Positions 24,908-33,939 of a DNA stretch of 52,798 nucleotides are shown in pieces; position 1 is the first letter of the stretch; each line of letters starts with the position of its first letter. Both the position numbers and the translations under genes were made by a program. The notes below the pieces were generated by a model, which saw only the letters and a list, made by a program, of their open reading frames with translations, had not been told where the DNA came from and ran no database searches. The DNA is from Caballeronia mineralivorans PML1(12) (GTDB lineage: Bacteria; Pseudomonadota; Gammaproteobacteria; Burkholderiales; Burkholderiaceae): contig NZ_AEJF01000249.1 of the NCBI RefSeq assembly GCF_001028175.1, forward strand, positions 1 through 52,798, given 5' to 3'.

Positions 24908-26332
24908 ATGAGTAGCGAGTTGTGCGACCTCACCGTTCTGGAACTGACCACGCTCTACCAGACTGGCACCGCCTCGCCCGTTGACGTGATGAAGCAGGTT
25001 CTCACGCGCATCCGCACCTTCGATCCGGCAGTCAACGCGTTCTGCCAGATCGCCGACGATGCGCTCGACATGGCACGTGCCTCCGAGCACCGGTGGCAAC
25101 GTCGCTCGCCGTTTGGCCCACTCGACGGCATACCGGTCAGCATCAAGGACAACGTGGCCGTCGCCGGCATGGCGACCCGCTACGGCTCACTGACGACCCC
25201 GACGCACGCCTCGCAAAGCGATAGCCCCTGCGTTGCGCGACTGCGCGAGGCCGGGGCCATCTGCTTTGGCAAAACCACGCTGCCCGATTTCGCGCACAAA
25301 ATCGTGACTGACAGCCCGTTGACCGGCCTCACGCGCAACCCGTGGCACCTGGACTGCACACCAGGCGGCAGCAGCGGCGGAGCTGCTGTTGCCGTCGCCC
25401 TGGGCATGGCGCCCGCCGCAATCGGGACTGACGGCGGTGGCTCCATCCGGATTCCGGCTGCATTTACCGGAACCTTCGGATTCAAGCCAAGCTTCGGACG
25501 CGTGCCGCACGCGCCGCGCGGCCCCTTTGCTTTACTGAGCCACATCGGACCGATGACTCGTTGCGTCGAGGACGCTGCGCGCATCATGACGGTGATCAGC
25601 CGACCGGATAGCCGCGACTGGTACGCGCTGCCGTTTGAAGGCAGCGATTATGAGCAGGGACTGCGATGCCGGCTCGCGCCTGGCGGCATTCGTATTGCTC
25701 TTAGCCCCACGCTGGGACTACCGGTAGATATCGAATCGAACGTCTATGACACCGTCACGCGCGCTGGCGAAGTGTTTCGCGAACTGGGAGCGAACGTGCA
25801 ACGTGCGGACCCGCCCGGCGTTGCACGCAGCAATGCAATCCATGCCACCCTGTGGCCGGCGTGCTGCAATCAGCTTGCTCGCAGCATGCCGGACGGGGGT
25901 ACCCAACTCGACCCGTCGCTGCAGGCATACGCACATGCGGGAAATGATATTTCGCGTGAGGCCCTTCTGGGCGCGCTGGTCGAGCGCGGCGAACTCGGCG
26001 CCTCGGTGAACGCATTCTTTGAGCAGCACGACATCCTCATCTGCCCCGTGTATCCATGCGTGGCGATGCCGCTTGACGGACTGCCTGCGGGCAACGCACT
26101 CTTTCCGCATTTCACGGCCTGGTGCAATCAGTCGGGCTTGCCCGCGGCAAGTGTCTACGGTGGCATGACCGACTCGGGTCTTCCTGTCGGCGTGCAGATT
26201 GTCGGCGCCCGCCATGCCGATGCGCTCGTCCTGTGGGCCTGTCACGTGTTCGAACAGGCTTTCGGACGCGCGCCGCTGCCAGAACTGGCCCGCGGGTTTC
26301 GCGCGGCCGGACATGGCAGAACTCCCTCATAA
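24908..26332 (+). CDS. Amidase (amidase signature family), copy 2
   Basis: A 474-residue amidase-signature enzyme. Lys80 in IPVSIK, GGSSGG at about 153-158 and nucleophile Ser179 in TDGGGSIR occupy the same positions as in the copy at 17740-19167, and long stretches agree (for example KIVTDSPL.G.TRNPW), so the two arose by duplication or were acquired as relatives. It starts with a strong AGGAGG ribosome site. It converges with the GntR-type gene, 36 bases between stops. It is probably part of the same amide-utilising functional group as the liv operon. Confidence 0.93.
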   Translation: MSSELCDLTVLELTTLYQTGTASPVDVMKQVLTRIRTFDPAVNAFCQIADDALDMARASEHRWQRRSPFGPLDGIPVSIKDNVAVAGMATRYGSLTTPTHASQSDSPCVARLREAGAICFGKTTLPDFAHKIVTDSPLTGLTRNPWHLDCTPGGSSGGAAVAVALGMAPAAIGTDGGGSIRIPAAFTGTFGFKPSFGRVPHAPRGPFALLSHIGPMTRCVEDAARIMTVISRPDSRDWYALPFEGSDYEQGLRCRLAPGGIRIALSPTLGLPVDIESNVYDTVTRAGEVFRELGANVQRADPPGVARSNAIHATLWPACCNQLARSMPDGGTQLDPSLQAYAHAGNDISREALLGALVERGELGASVNAFFEQHDILICPVYPCVAMPLDGLPAGNALFPHFTAWCNQSGLPAASVYGGMTDSGLPVGVQIVGARHADALVLWACHVFEQAFGRAPLPELARGFRAAGHGRTPS

Positions 26333-26368
26333 GGTAAACGGATCGGCACGGCTCCCCCGCATGGCGCG

Positions 26369-27205
26369 CTACTGCGGCCTTCGTCTTCTCGCGTGCAATC
26401 CAAGATCGGAATCGACCACGAGCTTCTGGCGTAGTGCCGCGTGCACCTTGCGCAATTGCGCTTCGGCCTGCTCCATGTGTTCCTGCATGAGCCTGCTAAC
26501 GGACTCGGCGTCACGGCGTCTCGCTGCCTCAAGAATCTCCCGGTGCGCGGCCACAGTCGCCCGGCCGAATGCCTGATAGTCCCGCTGCGTCACGTTGCCC
26601 GCGACGACAACCAGACTATGCAGCATCTGGTTGATGATCTGGCACAGGCAGCGCAGAAACGCATTCGGGTTGGCCGCTGCGAGCACGTCATGGAAATGGA
26701 TGTCCTCGTGACGCTGGTCGAGTGCGTGCTCGTGGCTTGCCGCAAACGGCTCGCATACTTCGATACTACGCTCCAGTGCTTCGAAGTCACCTGCCGTCAG
26801 ATGCGCCACGGCGCCCGCCGCGAGCAGTGGTTCAAGCGCCCGGCGCGCCGCATAGATGTCCTCAAGACTGACACGTTGAAAGAACAGGTAGTTCTGTAGG
26901 CTCAGGAACGCCCGTTCCAGCGGCACCTCGGTGATCGTCGCGCCACCCTCCGGCCCCGTGCTCAGCGTCACCAGTCCCTGTACCTCGAGCGCTTTGAGCG
27001 CGTCGCGCATCGAGCCGCGGCTCACGTTGAACGCCTGCTGCAGCTCGGCTTCCTTGCTCAGCCGCATCCCCGGACGCACCCTGCCATCCGTGATCCAGCC
27101 CTTGATCAGCTCCGCCACCTGATCGCCCCGCTTCGTCGTGCGGGGTCCTCTTCTGTCGGGCTGAGGCAAGGGTTTCTTTTCTTTCGTCTGTCGTCGTGCT
27201 GCCAT
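26369..27205 (-). CDS. GntR/FadR family transcriptional regulator
   Basis: A 278-residue regulator. A GntR winged helix at about 25-90 (VAELIKGWITDGRVRPGMRLSKEAELQQAFNVSRGSMRDALKALEVQGLV) and an all-helical FCD/FadR-type effector domain at about 105-250 with conserved acidic and histidine residues (EDIHFHDVLAAA, AHREILEA) that usually bind a metal. It ends in a basic tail. The start at 27205 has an AGGTG site; an ATG at 27265 is in frame. It is divergent from the biosynthetic run, making it a good candidate controller of that cluster, possibly responding to a carboxylate or acyl ligand. Confidence 0.9.
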   Translation of the reverse strand: MAARRQTKEKKPLPQPDRRGPRTTKRGDQVAELIKGWITDGRVRPGMRLSKEAELQQAFNVSRGSMRDALKALEVQGLVTLSTGPEGGATITEVPLERAFLSLQNYLFFQRVSLEDIYAARRALEPLLAAGAVAHLTAGDFEALERSIEVCEPFAASHEHALDQRHEDIHFHDVLAAANPNAFLRCLCQIINQMLHSLVVVAGNVTQRDYQAFGRATVAAHREILEAARRRDAESVSRLMQEHMEQAEAQLRKVHAALRQKLVVDSDLGLHARRRRPQ

Positions 27206-27315
27206 GCGCGTCGCACCTGTCGTTGGCGATTTGAGGGTCGGTTGCAAACGCGCATTATCCGTCATCGGGCGGTTCAAGCGCCGGGTTATGCGGCAAGACA
27301 CCCCTCCCAATGTCA

Positions 27316-27347
27316 GTAGGTAGCGCGAGTACCCTGGCGCCACCTAC
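27316..27347. promoter_or_regulatory. Inverted repeat in the promoter region of the biosynthetic run
   Basis: GTAGGTAGCGC (27316-27326) pairs with GCGCCACCTAC (27337-27347), 10 of 11 positions, around a 10-base spacer. It lies between the GntR-type gene and the first acyl-CoA dehydrogenase, so it could be the GntR operator or a LuxR-type site. It is not a textbook lux box. Confidence 0.4.
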
Positions 27348-27432
27348 GCTTTACGCCGTAACGACACCCATGTCATCGCCGCTTGTGGGTGATGCTTCAA
27401 TCCACAACCGATCCGTCCCCGGGGAACCACTC

Positions 27433-28668
27433 ATGGTCAATCCGTCCCGCTCGTTGCCGTGTGATCCGACGTTCGAGGAAATCCGCGCAGGGCTCGCCGC
27501 TCATCGCCTGCATCTGGACCGGCTGGCCCGGAGCATGCGCAGCGAGGGCCAACTGGCGGACGCGAGCGGGCAGATTCCAGAGGCCCTGTGGAAGGCATGC
27601 GAGGCGCGCGCACTCAACCTGAACCTCGTACCGGTCGAACACGGCGGATGCGCTGCTGTGCAATCGCTCGTGTCGCGCACGGTGCTCATGGAATATCTTG
27701 GCCATGCCGATGCGGGTCTGGCCCTCGCGCTGCCCGGCCCGGGCCTTGCCGCGCCGCCCATACTCGCGCTCGCAAGTCCCCGGCAGCAGGCGGCATTCTT
27801 CCGGCGCTTCGACAACGACACACCGCGCTGGGGCGCGTTCGCCATCACGGAGCCCGACTGCGGATCTGACGCGACCGCCATGCGGATGACGGCGACCGAA
27901 ACCGCGCAGGGATGGCGTCTGAACGGCACCAAATGCTTCATCACCAATGGTGCACGCGCCAATTGCATCGTCGCCTTCGCCACAGTGAACCGTCGACAAG
28001 GACGCTACGGCATCCGCGCATTCCTCGTGCCTGGCGACACACCGGGACTCGTTGTCAGTCGCATCGAGCGAATGATAGGACTGCGCGCAAGCCAGCTCGC
28101 AGTCCTCACCTTCACAGACTGCGAACTGCCTGCGAAAGCGCTGCTCAGGCGGGACGATGAGCATCCCCTCCACGACGCGTTCTCCGGCGCACAGCAGGCA
28201 TGGGACTATTTCCGTCCGCTGCTGTCCTCGATCATGATCGGCACCTGCCGGCGCGTACGCGACGAGCTTGCCACGTTCTTCGACGCCGGCGGTTTGCCGG
28301 CGAGCCCGCATCTGCGCGTCGCCGACGTGAACGACCGTCTCCTCGGCATCGACCGCAGGATCACCGCGGCGCGCCTTCTCTGTCATCACACCGCGTGGCA
28401 AGCCGACCGTCAGTTGGCCACCTCGATGGACGCGACCATCACCAAGGCGTACGCGTCTCGCATCGCTGCGCACATCACGCGTGAGGCCCTCGAGCTTGCC
28501 GGGCTGGAAGGCATTGCGGCCCATCCGGCACTCGAGCAGAGCTATCGTGACGCGAAGGCGTACGACATCATGGAAGGCACAGGCGACCTGCAGCGACTCA
28601 TGATCGCCCGCGCAGCCCAGCGCATGCCACGCGATTTCATCTGGGGAAGCGCCCTGTCCGTGCCCTGA
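27433..28668 (+). CDS. Acyl-CoA dehydrogenase family protein (with catalytic Glu)
   Basis: A 411-residue flavoenzyme expected to introduce an alpha,beta double bond into an acyl thioester (on CoA or on the neighbouring carrier protein). FAITEPDCGSDATAMRMTA and LNGTKCFITNGARANCIVAFA are the conserved FAD/substrate segments of the middle domain; the C-terminal helical domain holds the catalytic base in YDIMEGTGDLQRLMIAR. First gene of the run. The start is uncertain: ATGs at 27310 and 27370 are in frame, but similarity to the family starts after 27433. It lies 65 bases before the carrier-protein gene. Confidence 0.88.
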   Translation: MVNPSRSLPCDPTFEEIRAGLAAHRLHLDRLARSMRSEGQLADASGQIPEALWKACEARALNLNLVPVEHGGCAAVQSLVSRTVLMEYLGHADAGLALALPGPGLAAPPILALASPRQQAAFFRRFDNDTPRWGAFAITEPDCGSDATAMRMTATETAQGWRLNGTKCFITNGARANCIVAFATVNRRQGRYGIRAFLVPGDTPGLVVSRIERMIGLRASQLAVLTFTDCELPAKALLRRDDEHPLHDAFSGAQQAWDYFRPLLSSIMIGTCRRVRDELATFFDAGGLPASPHLRVADVNDRLLGIDRRITAARLLCHHTAWQADRQLATSMDATITKAYASRIAAHITREALELAGLEGIAAHPALEQSYRDAKAYDIMEGTGDLQRLMIARAAQRMPRDFIWGSALSVP

Positions 28669-28733
28669 ACGAACCGCTACGCCCGCCGTCTTCCCTCGTT
28701 CATTTCCTGTTGACGCAACATCTGGAGACCGTC

Positions 28734-29012
28734 ATGACGTCTGACGCCACATCCCCCGAACGCAACGACATTGCCGCCACCCTGAAGGCGTGTCTGCTGT
28801 CCATACTTGGCAGCACCGTCCAGGCCGACCTGGTGCAGGACGACACCAATCTCTTCGACATCGGTATCGACTCGATGAACATGACCGAACTGCTGCTCGG
28901 AATCGAAAAACACTTCAATTTCACCCTCGCTCCCGAGGACCTGTCGTCCGACCTGTTCCTGAGCTTCGCGAACCTCACAGCGTTCGTGCAATCCCATGTC
29001 TGCCGCACCTGA
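28734..29012 (+). CDS. Acyl carrier protein
   Basis: A 92-residue acidic four-helix carrier. Ser47 in FDIGIDSMNMTELL is the phosphopantetheine attachment site (the usual GxDS motif), followed by the recognition helix LLLGIEKHFNFTL. Ribosome site GGAG six to seven bases before the ATG. It overlaps the next gene by 17 bases. It is the only carrier domain in the run, so every thioester step may occur on it. No phosphopantetheinyl transferase is encoded in the window. Confidence 0.92.
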   Translation: MTSDATSPERNDIAATLKACLLSILGSTVQADLVQDDTNLFDIGIDSMNMTELLLGIEKHFNFTLAPEDLSSDLFLSFANLTAFVQSHVCRT

Positions 29013-30063
29013 TACCGACGCGCCGGATGCCTGCATCGTGGCGACAGCAAGTTACATCCCGGTTTCACGGGTCCCGTTGATCGCGCTCTCCGGACATGCG
29101 CCCGAGTTGCTCGAGCAGATGGCAGACGCGCGCGAAGCACTCATGCAATCGGTCTATGCAGACACGATACATTGGCGACAGACCGAGTATCCCGCTGGGC
29201 CGGCGGACGCCGACGACCTAGCAACACCGCCCGACGCGAGCGGCATCCTGACGGTCGCCGTCGAACGGGAGCTCATGCTCTCGGACATGGCGCTACACGT
29301 CGCCCGCCGGCTTCTCGCCACGGCGGGTCATCACGCGGGCGCTGACACGATCGACCAGATAATCGTCTGTCAGGGCAGTTTCGAACACGACCTCACGCTC
29401 TCGTGTGCCTGCCGACTTCACTGCGAACTGGGACAGGGCAAGGCGCCCTTCGCGCTCGGACAGCTTCAAGGCGTATCTTTCGTGATGGCGCTCAAGGTCG
29501 CAGCGGCGTTGATGGCCACGGACGCGCAAACCCGAACCGTGCTGATCGTGGCAGCCGAGCGCTGGCGCCCCCCGTTTCAGCGCACGATCGGCGCGCTGAC
29601 GGCGCTGGGCGACGGCGCAGCAGCGGTGCTTGTGCAAACCGGTGCCGAAACGGGCTGGAGCGTGCGGGGCCTCACCGTCCGCACACCAGCGGTATCACCC
29701 GGTGTCGAGCGTCGCCTCGCCTGGATCGACACGGCCACACTGACCGGTGTAATCGATGAAACCTGTCTGCAGGCAGGCGTCAGTCCTGCTGCAATCGACT
29801 GGGTGTTGCCCGCACACCTGAACCGGACGCTGGCACGCGACATCAGCGCCCAGTGCGGCATATCATCCGCACGTACCGTGCTGGGCGATGCGAGCAGCAC
29901 CGGCTACCTCTGTGCCGCCGATACACCGGCCAATCTCGACCGCTTGCTGCGCGGCATCAGGCCGCATCCCGGGCAATACATCCTCGCCTGGTCAGCAGGC
30001 TTCCAGGGACAAGCCGCCTGCGTATTGCTGCAATTCCGTGGAGGCGAGCATGTGCGCACCTGA
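28996..30063 (+). CDS. KAS III-like protein lacking the active-site Cys (PqsB-like), copy 1
   Basis: A 355-residue thiolase-fold protein of the ketoacyl-ACP synthase III type. The segment aligning with the FabH nucleophile loop reads LGQLQGVSF, placing Gly159 where Cys is required; the second-half histidine is present (His274 in LPAHLNR). Other thiolase-fold landmarks are TVLIVAAERW and GDGAAAVLV. By analogy with PqsB it is probably a non-catalytic or structural partner of the Cys-containing protein encoded next, whose start lies 14 bases inside this gene. Alternatively it may catalyse a Cys-independent acyl transfer. Confidence 0.85.
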   Translation: MSAAPDTDAPDACIVATASYIPVSRVPLIALSGHAPELLEQMADAREALMQSVYADTIHWRQTEYPAGPADADDLATPPDASGILTVAVERELMLSDMALHVARRLLATAGHHAGADTIDQIIVCQGSFEHDLTLSCACRLHCELGQGKAPFALGQLQGVSFVMALKVAAALMATDAQTRTVLIVAAERWRPPFQRTIGALTALGDGAAAVLVQTGAETGWSVRGLTVRTPAVSPGVERRLAWIDTATLTGVIDETCLQAGVSPAAIDWVLPAHLNRTLARDISAQCGISSARTVLGDASSTGYLCAADTPANLDRLLRGIRPHPGQYILAWSAGFQGQAACVLLQFRGGEHVRT

Positions 30064-30997
30064 ACACCTGCCCGCGCTCGCGCTTTCCGGCGTCGCATAC
30101 TGCCTGCCCGACAAGATCGTCGATGCGCATGCGTGGGCAGCCCGCTGCGGGCAGTCCGCCCGGCGTGCCGCAGCGCTCTTGGATAGCGGTACGCGGTGTT
30201 TCCACGACGCAGCCGGCAAGTCGCCCGCTGACCTTGCGACCCACGCGGTGCGCACACTGCTCGCAGCCACGCGCGTCACGCCAGACTCCATCGATGCGCT
30301 CATCTACACCCATACGATCCAGAGCAGCATCATCGCACCACCCGCCGGCACAGCCCACCTGATCCAGTCCGCGACGGGGCTCGACGGTGCACTGGCGTTT
30401 TCGGTTGCGCAGCAGAACTGCGTCTCACCGTTTGCCGCTATTCGCACCCTGCGTGCATTGATGGCGCAAAACAGCGCGATCGTGCGGGCCATCGTCGTGT
30501 GCGCCGACCTGATTGGCCCAGGGTGCGACCATCTGCGCGCCATCCAGAACCTTGCGCTTCACAGCGACGGCGCCTGCGCCCTGCTTCTCGAGCGCGGCGG
30601 CACCTGCAACCGTATCGAGAGCCTGTACCTGTACACGGACGGACGCTTCTTTCGCGCGATGGACGATGACATCCAGCCCGTCCTCGATGACAGGTACTAC
30701 TGGTCCGCGTTCACGACGATGCGCGCAGCACTCAGACAGGCCGGCATACACGCGGACCAGATCACGTGCGTGCTGCCTCATCACGTCAATCTGCCCGGCT
30801 GGCGTCGGCTCATGGCCATGCTCGGCATTGCGCAGAGCCGGCTCTTCACGCACAACTTTGCGCGCATCGGCCATGTATTCGGCGCCGACCCGTTCATCAA
30901 TTTCCAGGATAGCGAAGAAAAAGTAGTAGGCGAGCGCTCGTTGCTGTTCTCGAGCGGCCTTGCAGGCTGCTTCGGCGCCATGGTGGTGCGCCACTGA
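30050..30997 (+). CDS. KAS III-like synthase with active-site Cys (PqsC-like), copy 1
   Basis: A 315-residue KAS III homologue. Cys124 in SVAQQNCVSPF aligns with the FabH nucleophile, and His244 in LPHHVNLPGW corresponds to the FabH HQAN histidine. The third FabH residue, Asn of GNT, is replaced: the loop reads ARIGHVFGADPFIN. A Cys-His pair without the Asn is also what is known for PqsC. It should form an acyl enzyme and condense it with a nucleophile. Ribosome site GGAGG at five bases; overlaps the Cys-less partner by 14 bases. Confidence 0.87.
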   Translation: MCAPEHLPALALSGVAYCLPDKIVDAHAWAARCGQSARRAAALLDSGTRCFHDAAGKSPADLATHAVRTLLAATRVTPDSIDALIYTHTIQSSIIAPPAGTAHLIQSATGLDGALAFSVAQQNCVSPFAAIRTLRALMAQNSAIVRAIVVCADLIGPGCDHLRAIQNLALHSDGACALLLERGGTCNRIESLYLYTDGRFFRAMDDDIQPVLDDRYYWSAFTTMRAALRQAGIHADQITCVLPHHVNLPGWRRLMAMLGIAQSRLFTHNFARIGHVFGADPFINFQDSEEKVVGERSLLFSSGLAGCFGAMVVRH

Positions 30998-31064
30998 ATC
31001 GGTTCGAACAAAAAGGTATCAGACCCTGACTTCATTCATTTGTATTCCTTATCAAGGTACAACG

Positions 31065-32702
31065 ATGCACAACATCATGGAACTGGTAGAAGCAGCAGCG
31101 AGCCGCGCACCCGACGCCGAAGCGCTCGTTGTGGATCGTACGCGTCTGACCTACCGCGCACTCATCGCGCTCAGCCGCGGGTTTGACGCACAGTTGCGTG
31201 CACTCGGAACATCCTGCGGCGATCGTGTCGCGATCTTCCTCGACAAACGGGTCGAAACCGTCGCCTCGATGCTCGGGGCAGTTGCCGCAGGCTGCGTCTT
31301 TGTGCCAGTCAACCCGCTTCTCAAACCGCGCCAGGTCATGCACGTCCTCCAGGACTGCGACGCACGGTGCCTCGTCACCTCTGCGGTTCGCGCCGAGCTG
31401 CTCGGCGCGGAAGCACTCGCGAGCGTGCCACACATATTCATCGTCGATGACCCAGCCGGCACCCCACCACTGCCGTCCGGCACAACGGCTCGTCACCGCT
31501 GGTCCGGGAGAAACAGCTCGAACCACATGCCGGGGGAGCGCAGCACGGGCCTCGCCTCACAGTCCGCTCCGTGCATCGACACCGATCTGGCGGCCATCCT
31601 CTACACGTCCGGCTCCACTGGCTTGGCCAAGGGCGTCATGCTCAGTCATCGCAATCTGCTGGAAGGTGGCTGGAGCGTCGCGCACTACCTTCATCACGTC
31701 GCGTCGGACCGCATTCTCTCAGCATTGCCGCTCAGCTTCGATGCCGGTCTCAACCAGCTCACCTCAGCCTGGGCTGTGAACGCCACAGCGATACTGCTCA
31801 ACTACCTGACGCCGCAGGACGTCATGGCTGCCTGTGAGCGCGAACGCATCACGGGCATGACAGGGGTGCCGCCCCTGTGGATGCAGCTTGCGCACGCGAC
31901 GTGGCCCGAAGCCGCGCGCCGTCATCTGCGTTATTTCGCCAATACGGGCGGGCGCCTGCCGCTGCCCGTCCTGCAGACTTTGCGGGCGCTTTTCCCGCAG
32001 GCTGAACCGTACCTGATGTACGGTCTGACCGAAGCGTTTCGCTCCACGTACCTCGATCCCGCAGAGGTCGACCACCGCCCCGACTCGATCGGCAAGGCTG
32101 TACCTAACGCCCGCATTCTGGTCGTCCGCGAGGACGGCTCCCCCTGCGGGCCAGAGGAGGTCGGCGAACTGGTTCATGTGGGCGCCTGCGTCACGCTTGG
32201 CTACTGGAACGACGCCGCACGCACCGCCTTGCGCTACCGGCCCTCGCCAGAGCTAAAACCCGGTGGCGCGCCCCGCGACACGGCCGTCTGGTCCGGCGAT
32301 CTTGTGCGGCGCGACGCTGACGGCTTTCTCTATTTTGTCGCGCGCAACGATGCGCAGATCAAAAGTTCCGGTTACCGCATCAGCCCCGAGGAAATCGAGG
32401 AGGTCGTCCACGCGAGCGGACTGGTCGCCGAAGCCGTTGCTCTTGGCGTACCCGACGACAGACTCGGTGAGACGATCGTGCTGCTGGTCACCTCCTTTGC
32501 ACCCTCAACATCGCTGGACCCCGAGGCCTTGCGCGGCTGGTGCGCGCAACACCTGCCTCCCTACATGGTCCCTAATCGCGTCATTGTCCGCGAAGTGCTA
32601 CCGCGCAATCCCAACGGCAAGTTCGATCGTGCTGCCCTGCGAGCCGAGCTGGGCGCCGCACCGGGTCGCCGGGAAGCCCCTTCCCGGGAGGCACTGCCAT
32701 GA
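31065..32702 (+). CDS. AMP-forming acyl/aminoacyl ligase
   Basis: A 545-residue ANL-superfamily adenylating enzyme that should activate a carboxylate with ATP and load it on CoA or the carrier protein. The P-loop-like motif LYTSGSTGLAKGVMLSHRN is at about 180-198, YGLTEAFRSTYLDP is the A5-type motif, SGDLVRRD corresponds to A7, and the C-terminal lysine lies in NPNGKFDRAALR. It resembles ligases paired with fold-III decarboxylases, including those annotated as exosortase-A-associated, but no exosortase gene is present here. The next gene starts in its stop codon (ATGA). Confidence 0.9.
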   Translation: MHNIMELVEAAASRAPDAEALVVDRTRLTYRALIALSRGFDAQLRALGTSCGDRVAIFLDKRVETVASMLGAVAAGCVFVPVNPLLKPRQVMHVLQDCDARCLVTSAVRAELLGAEALASVPHIFIVDDPAGTPPLPSGTTARHRWSGRNSSNHMPGERSTGLASQSAPCIDTDLAAILYTSGSTGLAKGVMLSHRNLLEGGWSVAHYLHHVASDRILSALPLSFDAGLNQLTSAWAVNATAILLNYLTPQDVMAACERERITGMTGVPPLWMQLAHATWPEAARRHLRYFANTGGRLPLPVLQTLRALFPQAEPYLMYGLTEAFRSTYLDPAEVDHRPDSIGKAVPNARILVVREDGSPCGPEEVGELVHVGACVTLGYWNDAARTALRYRPSPELKPGGAPRDTAVWSGDLVRRDADGFLYFVARNDAQIKSSGYRISPEEIEEVVHASGLVAEAVALGVPDDRLGETIVLLVTSFAPSTSLDPEALRGWCAQHLPPYMVPNRVIVREVLPRNPNGKFDRAALRAELGAAPGRREAPSREALP

Positions 32703-33907
32703 CGCATCCCTTCAGCGTACAGGCAGGTGTGCTCCAGATCGGCGGCGTCGACCTGCGCCGTCTTGCCGCGCGTGCCGGACACACGCCCTTCTACGTCTAC
32801 GACCGCTCGCTCGTGGACGCCCGCATACGCGCGCTACGCCAGACGCTTCCACATGGCATCGAACTGCACTACTCGATCAAGGCCAATCCGATGCCGGCCA
32901 TGGTTCATCATCTCGCGGCCCGTCTCGACGGCTTCGATGTCGCGTCGGCCGGCGAAATGATGCTCGCGCTCGACGCGGGAACGCGCCCTGAGCGGATCGG
33001 ATTTGCCGGTCCTGGCAAGTCGCATGACGAGCTGCGCCGCGCCGTGGCGGCCGGTGTCGTCATTCACATCGAATCGGCGACGCAGTTGCGTCTGGTCACT
33101 GCACTCGGCTGGGAATTCGGCGTACGGCCATGCGTTGCGATCCGCGTGAATCCCGATTTCCAGATCGGCAAAGGGGGCATGCGCATGGGTGGCGGCGCGG
33201 CGCCCTTCGGCGTCGATGCCAGCCTCGTTCCAGCGTTACTGCTTGAGCTCGCCCGCCAGGAGGTCGCGTTCGCCGGCTTTCACGTCTTCTGGGGTTCCCA
33301 GTGCCTTCACGCACCAACCATCATTCAGGCGCACCGGCAAAGCGCAGAACTGGTCATGCGGCTGGCCGACAACCTGGAGGTGCCACCAGCGTTCATCAAT
33401 CTCGGTGGCGGCTTCGGCATCCCGTATTTCCCGGGCGAAGATCCGCTCGATTTCGATGCCGTTGGCGAAGCGATGCATGACTGGCTGCCTGGGCTGCATC
33501 GGCGTCTTCCCGGCACGCGCGTGGTGCTGGAACTGGGACGCTATCTGGTCGGTGAAGCCGGCATTTATGTGTGCCGCGTGGTCGATCGCAAGGTGTCGTG
33601 CGGCGAGACATTTCTCATCACCGACGGAGGCCTCCATCACCATCTCGCTGCGTCGGGCAACTTCGGACAGGTGCTGCGCCGCAACTATCCCGTGCTGATC
33701 GGCAACCGGCTTGACGAACCCGCGCAGGAACGCTCCCACGTGGTCGGGTGCCTCTGTACGCCACTTGACCGCATTGCCGATGGCGCGCATCTGCCTGCCA
33801 CCTCGATTGGCGACCTCGTCGTCGTGCTCCAGTCAGGCGCCTACGGCCGCTCCGCGAGCCCCACTGATTTTCTCGCTCACCCGCCGCCTGCCGAAATGCT
33901 CGTCTGA
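32699..33907 (+). CDS. Fold-III PLP-dependent decarboxylase (DapDC/BtrK-like)
   Basis: A 402-residue alanine-racemase-fold (group IV) decarboxylase. PLP-binding Lys61 in HYSIKANP, the phosphate-binding loop LGGGFGIPYFPGED (about 235-249), LELGRYLVGEAGIY, and Cys353 in GCLCTPLD, which in this family is supplied across the dimer to the active site. The CTPLD form is typical of the branch acting on unusual substrates (BtrK, which decarboxylates a carrier-bound glutamyl group) rather than of diaminopimelate decarboxylase. Translationally coupled to the ligase, so the two probably act in sequence. Confidence 0.92.
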   Translation: MTHPFSVQAGVLQIGGVDLRRLAARAGHTPFYVYDRSLVDARIRALRQTLPHGIELHYSIKANPMPAMVHHLAARLDGFDVASAGEMMLALDAGTRPERIGFAGPGKSHDELRRAVAAGVVIHIESATQLRLVTALGWEFGVRPCVAIRVNPDFQIGKGGMRMGGGAAPFGVDASLVPALLLELARQEVAFAGFHVFWGSQCLHAPTIIQAHRQSAELVMRLADNLEVPPAFINLGGGFGIPYFPGEDPLDFDAVGEAMHDWLPGLHRRLPGTRVVLELGRYLVGEAGIYVCRVVDRKVSCGETFLITDGGLHHHLAASGNFGQVLRRNYPVLIGNRLDEPAQERSHVVGCLCTPLDRIADGAHLPATSIGDLVVVLQSGAYGRSASPTDFLAHPPPAEMLV

Positions 33908-33939
33908 CACCGTTGTTATCCGATCAGGGAGGACGCTTC

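Noticed and set aside
31065..33907. Ligase/decarboxylase pair as part of an exosortase (PEP-CTERM) locus
   Set aside because: Similar pairs occur in exosortase-A loci, but the window has no exosortase, PEP-CTERM protein or exopolysaccharide genes.
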